From CAZEZY01 sp964516635 (lineage in GTDB: Bacteria > Pseudomonadota > Gammaproteobacteria > Burkholderiales > Burkholderiaceae_C): 8,279 bases of DNA. Of this stretch, positions 6,118-8,279 are shown piece after piece. The stretch lies in NCBI GenBank assembly GCA_964516635.1, contig CAZEZY010000109.1, positions 1 to 8,279 of the forward strand. The letters run 5' to 3'. Both the position numbers and the translations under genes were made by a program. Positions within the stretch are counted from its first letter, which is position 1, and every line of letters starts with the position of its first letter. A model generated the notes under the pieces. That model did not search any database. It saw only the letters and a list, made by a program, of their open reading frames with translations, and was not told where the DNA came from.

Positions 6118-7674
6118 ATGACACCTCCACGCCTCCTTCTCCTCTTGCTGGGTACCCTGATGCTGAGTGCCTGCACCACGCTGCCCACCTCGCCCACCAC
6201 ACCCCTGGCGGCCACGCTGCCCGCCGACCCTGAAGTCATTCAGAGTTCTGACCCCCGCCGGACGGTGACCAGCCCACCGCTGATCCCGAACGGACCGCTG
6301 CAGAGCATCGGGACGGCACCCACAAACCCATCCCCGACCGTGGTGGCGACCCTGGAGGCACCGGCCGACCTCTGGGAACGGGTCCGGCGCGGTTTTGCGA
6401 TGCCCGAGCTCGACTCGGATCTGGTCCGGCACCACGAGCAGTGGTATGCCAACCGGCCCGAGTACATCCAGCGCATGGTTGACCGTGGCAGCAAATACCT
6501 GTTCCACATCGTTGAAGAAGTGGAACGACGCGGGCTGCCGCAGGAACTCGCGCTGCTGCCCTTCATCGAGAGCGCCTTCAACCCGCAGGCCGTCTCGCAC
6601 GCCAGGGCTGCAGGCATGTGGCAATTCATGCCGGCGACGGGTCGGGATTTCGACCTCAAGCAGAATGCCTTCCGCGACGACCGGCGCGATGTGCTCGCCT
6701 CCACCCGCGCCGCCCTGGACTATCTGGAACGCCTTCACCGCATGTTCGGTGACTGGCACCTGGCCCTGGCCGCCTACAACTGGGGCAATGGCAACGTGTC
6801 GCGGGCCATCCAGCGCAACCGCGCCGCTGGACTGGAAACGGGTTATCTGGATCTGCGCATGCCTGAGGAAACGCGTCATTACGTTCCCAAGCTCCAGGCG
6901 GTCAAGAACATCATCGCAAATCCTCAGCGACTCAACGTCCGGCTGCCCAGGGTCGGGAACCACCCGTTCTTCGATGCCGTCACCCTAGACCGGGACATGG
7001 ATGTCGAGCTCATCGCCGATCTGGCCCAAGTCAGCGTCACGGACTTCCGGCAACTGAATCCTTCGCACAACAAGCCCGTCATCATGGCAGCGGGAACCCC
7101 CACCATCCTGCTCCCCTGGGACAACGCCGTGCTGTTCGAGGAGCGCCTGCGTCAGCACGAGGGGCCGACGGCCAGCTGGACGGCCTGGCGAGTCCCCCGC
7201 CACATGACCACCGCCGAGGCAGCCAGGGAGCACGGCCTCACCGAGGCCCAACTGCGTGACGTGAACCGCATTCCGCCCCGGATGATGCTGCGCTCGGGCT
7301 CGACCTTGCTGGTGCCCCGTCAGGGCAAGCTCGACAACGATGTGCCCGAGCACATCGCCGACAACGGTCAGATCCTGCTGGCACCGGAAGCCGTGGCAGG
7401 CAAGGCCCGACGGGTCACCGTGAAATCGGGCGACACCCTGTCAGCCATCGCACGCCGCCACCGCGTGACCGTGGCCAACCTGCAGCGCTGGAACCAGCTC
7501 AAACCCCATCAGGCGATTCGGGTGGGTCAGGTCCTGACGATTCATGGTGGCACCGAACAGGCCAGCACGACCCCAGCGAAAACCGGCAAGGCGGCCAAAC
7601 GCCCCACAGTCACCTCATCGGGCACCACCCGCACGGCTCAAGCCAGCAGCAAGACGCCAGTGACCACCCGGTGA
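6118..7674 (+). CDS. mltD: Membrane-bound lytic murein transglycosylase D-like lipoprotein with LysM
   Basis: MltD-type enzymes cleave peptidoglycan glycan strands to 1,6-anhydromuramyl products during wall turnover. The 518-residue product begins with a lipoprotein signal: hydrophobic residues 6-16 and lipobox LSAC, with acylated Cys19. Thr at the +2 position favours outer-membrane sorting. A Pro/Thr-rich linker runs to about residue 75. The SLT (GH23) catalytic domain spans about 130-265, with predicted catalytic Glu151 in PFIESAFNPQAVS, then GMWQFMPATGRDF and LALAAYNWGNGNVSRAI. Degenerate LysM-like segments lie at about 296-336 and 354-403. A clear LysM follows at 431-476 (VTVKSGDTLSAIARRHRVTVANL). 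The last 40 residues are a Thr/Ser/Lys-rich basic tail. The ATG at 6118 places the lipobox correctly; an in-frame TTG at 6109 is possible and the frame is open back to 6037. It follows gloB, probably in one transcript, and ends before a strong terminator. Confidence 0.94.
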   Translation: MTPPRLLLLLLGTLMLSACTTLPTSPTTPLAATLPADPEVIQSSDPRRTVTSPPLIPNGPLQSIGTAPTNPSPTVVATLEAPADLWERVRRGFAMPELDSDLVRHHEQWYANRPEYIQRMVDRGSKYLFHIVEEVERRGLPQELALLPFIESAFNPQAVSHARAAGMWQFMPATGRDFDLKQNAFRDDRRDVLASTRAALDYLERLHRMFGDWHLALAAYNWGNGNVSRAIQRNRAAGLETGYLDLRMPEETRHYVPKLQAVKNIIANPQRLNVRLPRVGNHPFFDAVTLDRDMDVELIADLAQVSVTDFRQLNPSHNKPVIMAAGTPTILLPWDNAVLFEERLRQHEGPTASWTAWRVPRHMTTAEAAREHGLTEAQLRDVNRIPPRMMLRSGSTLLVPRQGKLDNDVPEHIADNGQILLAPEAVAGKARRVTVKSGDTLSAIARRHRVTVANLQRWNQLKPHQAIRVGQVLTIHGGTEQASTTPAKTGKAAKRPTVTSSGTTRTAQASSKTPVTTR

Positions 7675-7699
7675 AACACGCCCGGGCCAGGCCGGAAAA

Positions 7700-7728
7700 A
7701 AAAAAGGAAGCAGATGGCTTCCTTTTTT
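7700..7728. terminator. Bidirectional intrinsic terminator between mltD and tRNA-Gly
   Basis: A perfect 12-bp stem pairs 7700-7711 with 7717-7728 around the 5-base loop AGATG. The core is GGAAGC/GCTTCC, flanked by a run of A on the left and T on the right. On the plus strand it ends in six T just after mltD. On the minus strand the A run at 7696-7705 becomes ten T, so it also suits termination of the tRNA transcript arriving from the right. Confidence 0.9.
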
Positions 7729-7738
7729 GTTGCATCAA

Positions 7739-7814
7739 TGGAGCGGGAAACGAGGTTCGAACTCGCGACCTCAACCTTGGCAAGGTTGCGCTCTACCAGC
7801 TGAGCTATTCCCGC
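7739..7814 (-). tRNA. tRNA-Gly with anticodon GCC
   Basis: On the minus strand a complete 76-base cloverleaf is visible. The acceptor stem GCGGGAA pairs perfectly with TTCCCGC, followed by discriminator T and an encoded CCA (7741-7739). The D arm is GCTC...GAGC with the loop AGCTGGTAGA. The anticodon stem CAACC/GGTTG holds the loop TTGCCAA, giving anticodon GCC, which reads glycine codons GGC and GGU. The T arm is GCGAG-TTCGAAC-CTCGT, with one G-U pair. The mature 3' end faces mltD, 10 bases from the bidirectional terminator. Promoter and terminator flank this single gene, so it appears monocistronic. No partial copy of the tRNA 3' end occurs elsewhere in the window. Confidence 0.98.
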
Positions 7815-8025
7815 ATGTCCTGCCAGTCATTCAGCAGAAAACGAAATTATAGCAGCACCCGTAACCTGCCTTGAACAGGTATTCGGCAGGCCAATGAACG
7901 ATGAAACCAGTCGGATGATGAGTCATCAAAATCACAAAAATATCATTTCACTCATTTATTATGCGCACATGACAACCTGAAATCGCCCCCACCGATGACT
8001 TGAGACTGCAAGCCCATGGAATAGG
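7815..8025. other. Intergenic region upstream of tRNA-Gly, AT-rich in part
   Basis: Apart from the tRNA promoter, this stretch holds no gene I can support. Around 7929-7970 it is markedly AT-rich compared with the rest of the window. A 13-base perfect palindrome (TGATGA-G-TCATCA) lies at 7916-7928. A 28-codon reading frame at 7894-7980 (+) begins ATG after an AGG only 3 bases upstream and has low-GC codons unlike its neighbours; it may be chance. Together with the decayed gene on its right, it reads as degenerating sequence. Confidence 0.5.
7846..7875 (-). promoter_or_regulatory. Promoter of tRNA-Gly
   Basis: On the minus strand a perfect TATAAT lies at 7851 down to 7846. A weak -35 candidate, TTCAAG (7875 down to 7870, 3/6 match to TTGACA), sits 18 bases upstream. 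The predicted start near 7839 leaves a 5' leader of about 25 bases for RNase P removal. The -35 overlaps an interrupted inverted repeat (CCTGCC at 7865-7870, GGCAGG at 7885-7890). Confidence 0.7.
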
Positions 8026-8184
8026 GTATTCGTGACGCTGTTCAAGGCGCCCTTCAGCCACGAGGCGGCCATCCGGATGAATTACGAAGGCAGAGGTACC
8101 CATTTCGACGCGACTGTGCTCGATGCCTTTGTGGCGGTGGCAGAGGACTTCCAGGAAATCGCCCGATGCTACGCCGACGGTTGA
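8023..8184 (+). pseudogene. C-terminal remnant of an HD-GYP domain gene
   Basis: The plus-strand frame reads FKAPFSHEAAIRM, then YEGRGTHFDATVLDAF, then VAVAEDFQEIARCYADG and a TGA stop. This closely resembles the C-terminal end of HD-GYP domains (typically YK-x-x-F-x-HE-x-A, then I-x-EGRGTHFDP-x-x-V-x-AF), which hydrolyse cyclic di-GMP and are often fused to response-regulator receivers. Upstream, VFVTL directly abuts FKAPF. Intact members have roughly VFDALTS-x-R-x-YK, so about five codons seem deleted and the usual Asp-Ala is changed. The HD metal motif, the GYP motif and any receiver domain are absent; the frame meets TGA at 7996. A GTG at 8032 has AGGG (8023-8026) five bases upstream, so a roughly 50-residue peptide could in principle be made, but no catalytic function could remain. 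The identification is by motif memory, without a search. Confidence 0.7.
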
Positions 8185-8279
8185 TCCCTGGGATTCATGG
8201 AGTGGTTGTGGTGGAAGACACATTCGTTCACCGCCCAGTGAGACGGGCGTATAGCCAGCCACCCCCAGCAGCACCCGTC
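8185..8279. other. Right-hand end of window, no gene assigned
   Basis: After the HD-GYP remnant stops, no reading frame can be assigned with confidence. On the minus strand a short frame entering from the right edge ends at TGA (8230-8228) and reads GAAGGGWLYARLTGR, which could be the C terminus of a protein lying mostly outside the window. Sixteen codons are too few to decide. No terminator, tRNA or repeat is visible here. Confidence 0.3.

Noticed and set aside
6058..6963. 301-residue minus-strand frame opposite mltD
   Set aside because: It is a shadow of the mltD codons, with no motif and low-complexity Gly/Gln-rich stretches.
7739..7814. tRNA-Gly as an integration site for a mobile element
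   Set aside because: The tRNA 3' end directly faces a terminator and mltD, with no integrase or duplicated tRNA end. XerD here is a core recombinase, not a linked integrase.
7671..7874. 67-residue plus-strand frame after mltD
   Set aside because: It runs through the terminator and the antisense of tRNA-Gly; its GNEVRTRDLNLGKVALYQLSYSR segment is simply translated reverse-complement tRNA.
7948..8274. 108-residue minus-strand frame at the right end
   Set aside because: It is antisense to the HD-GYP remnant, whose motif match is much stronger, and it shows no recognisable domain.

Overview
The window looks like chromosomal DNA of a high-GC betaproteobacterium, probably Burkholderiales and perhaps Comamonadaceae-like. 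I infer this from strong G/C third-position bias, the order enolase then FtsB, and the cluster of Hsp33, gamma-carbonic anhydrase and a DUF455 ferritin-like protein. No species can be named from sequence alone. Coding density is very high and most intergenic gaps are between 2 and 31 bases. Almost everything is core cellular machinery; I see no defence island, CRISPR array, insertion sequence, phage or biosynthetic cluster.

Layout from left to right. At 1-2021 (+) lie eno (only the first base of its start codon is missing), ftsB, and an unrecognised 141-residue protein with a Cys/His cluster, translationally coupled to ftsB. At 2025-3532 (-) lie hslO and a gamma-carbonic-anhydrase-like protein in one tight operon, convergent with the first group. 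At 3548-4378 (+) is a DUF455 ferritin-like protein, divergent from the carbonic anhydrase with only 15 bases between the two start codons. At 4383-5285 (-) is xerD, convergent with DUF455 and divergent from gloB. At 5313-7674 (+) are gloB and an mltD-type lipoprotein transglycosylase, a pairing also known in E. coli. A strong bidirectional terminator (7700-7728) separates mltD from a minus-strand tRNA-Gly(GCC), which has its own promoter. The last 465 bases hold no intact protein gene. They contain an AT-rich patch and a decayed C-terminal piece of an HD-GYP (cyclic-di-GMP phosphodiesterase) gene.

The genes do not form one pathway: they cover glycolysis (eno), division (ftsB), redox chaperoning (hslO), chromosome dimer resolution (xerD), methylglyoxal detoxification (gloB), wall turnover (mltD) and translation (tRNA). 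The most interesting signals are regulatory. The carbonic anhydrase/DUF455 intergenic gap is a near-symmetric element whose two overlapping -10-like hexamers would each start transcription at or next to the start codon, suggesting a bidirectional promoter making two leaderless mRNAs. The xerD/gloB gap shows a weaker version. The HD-GYP remnant and the uncharacterised Cys/His protein also merit a second look. I did not find a convincing new multi-gene system.
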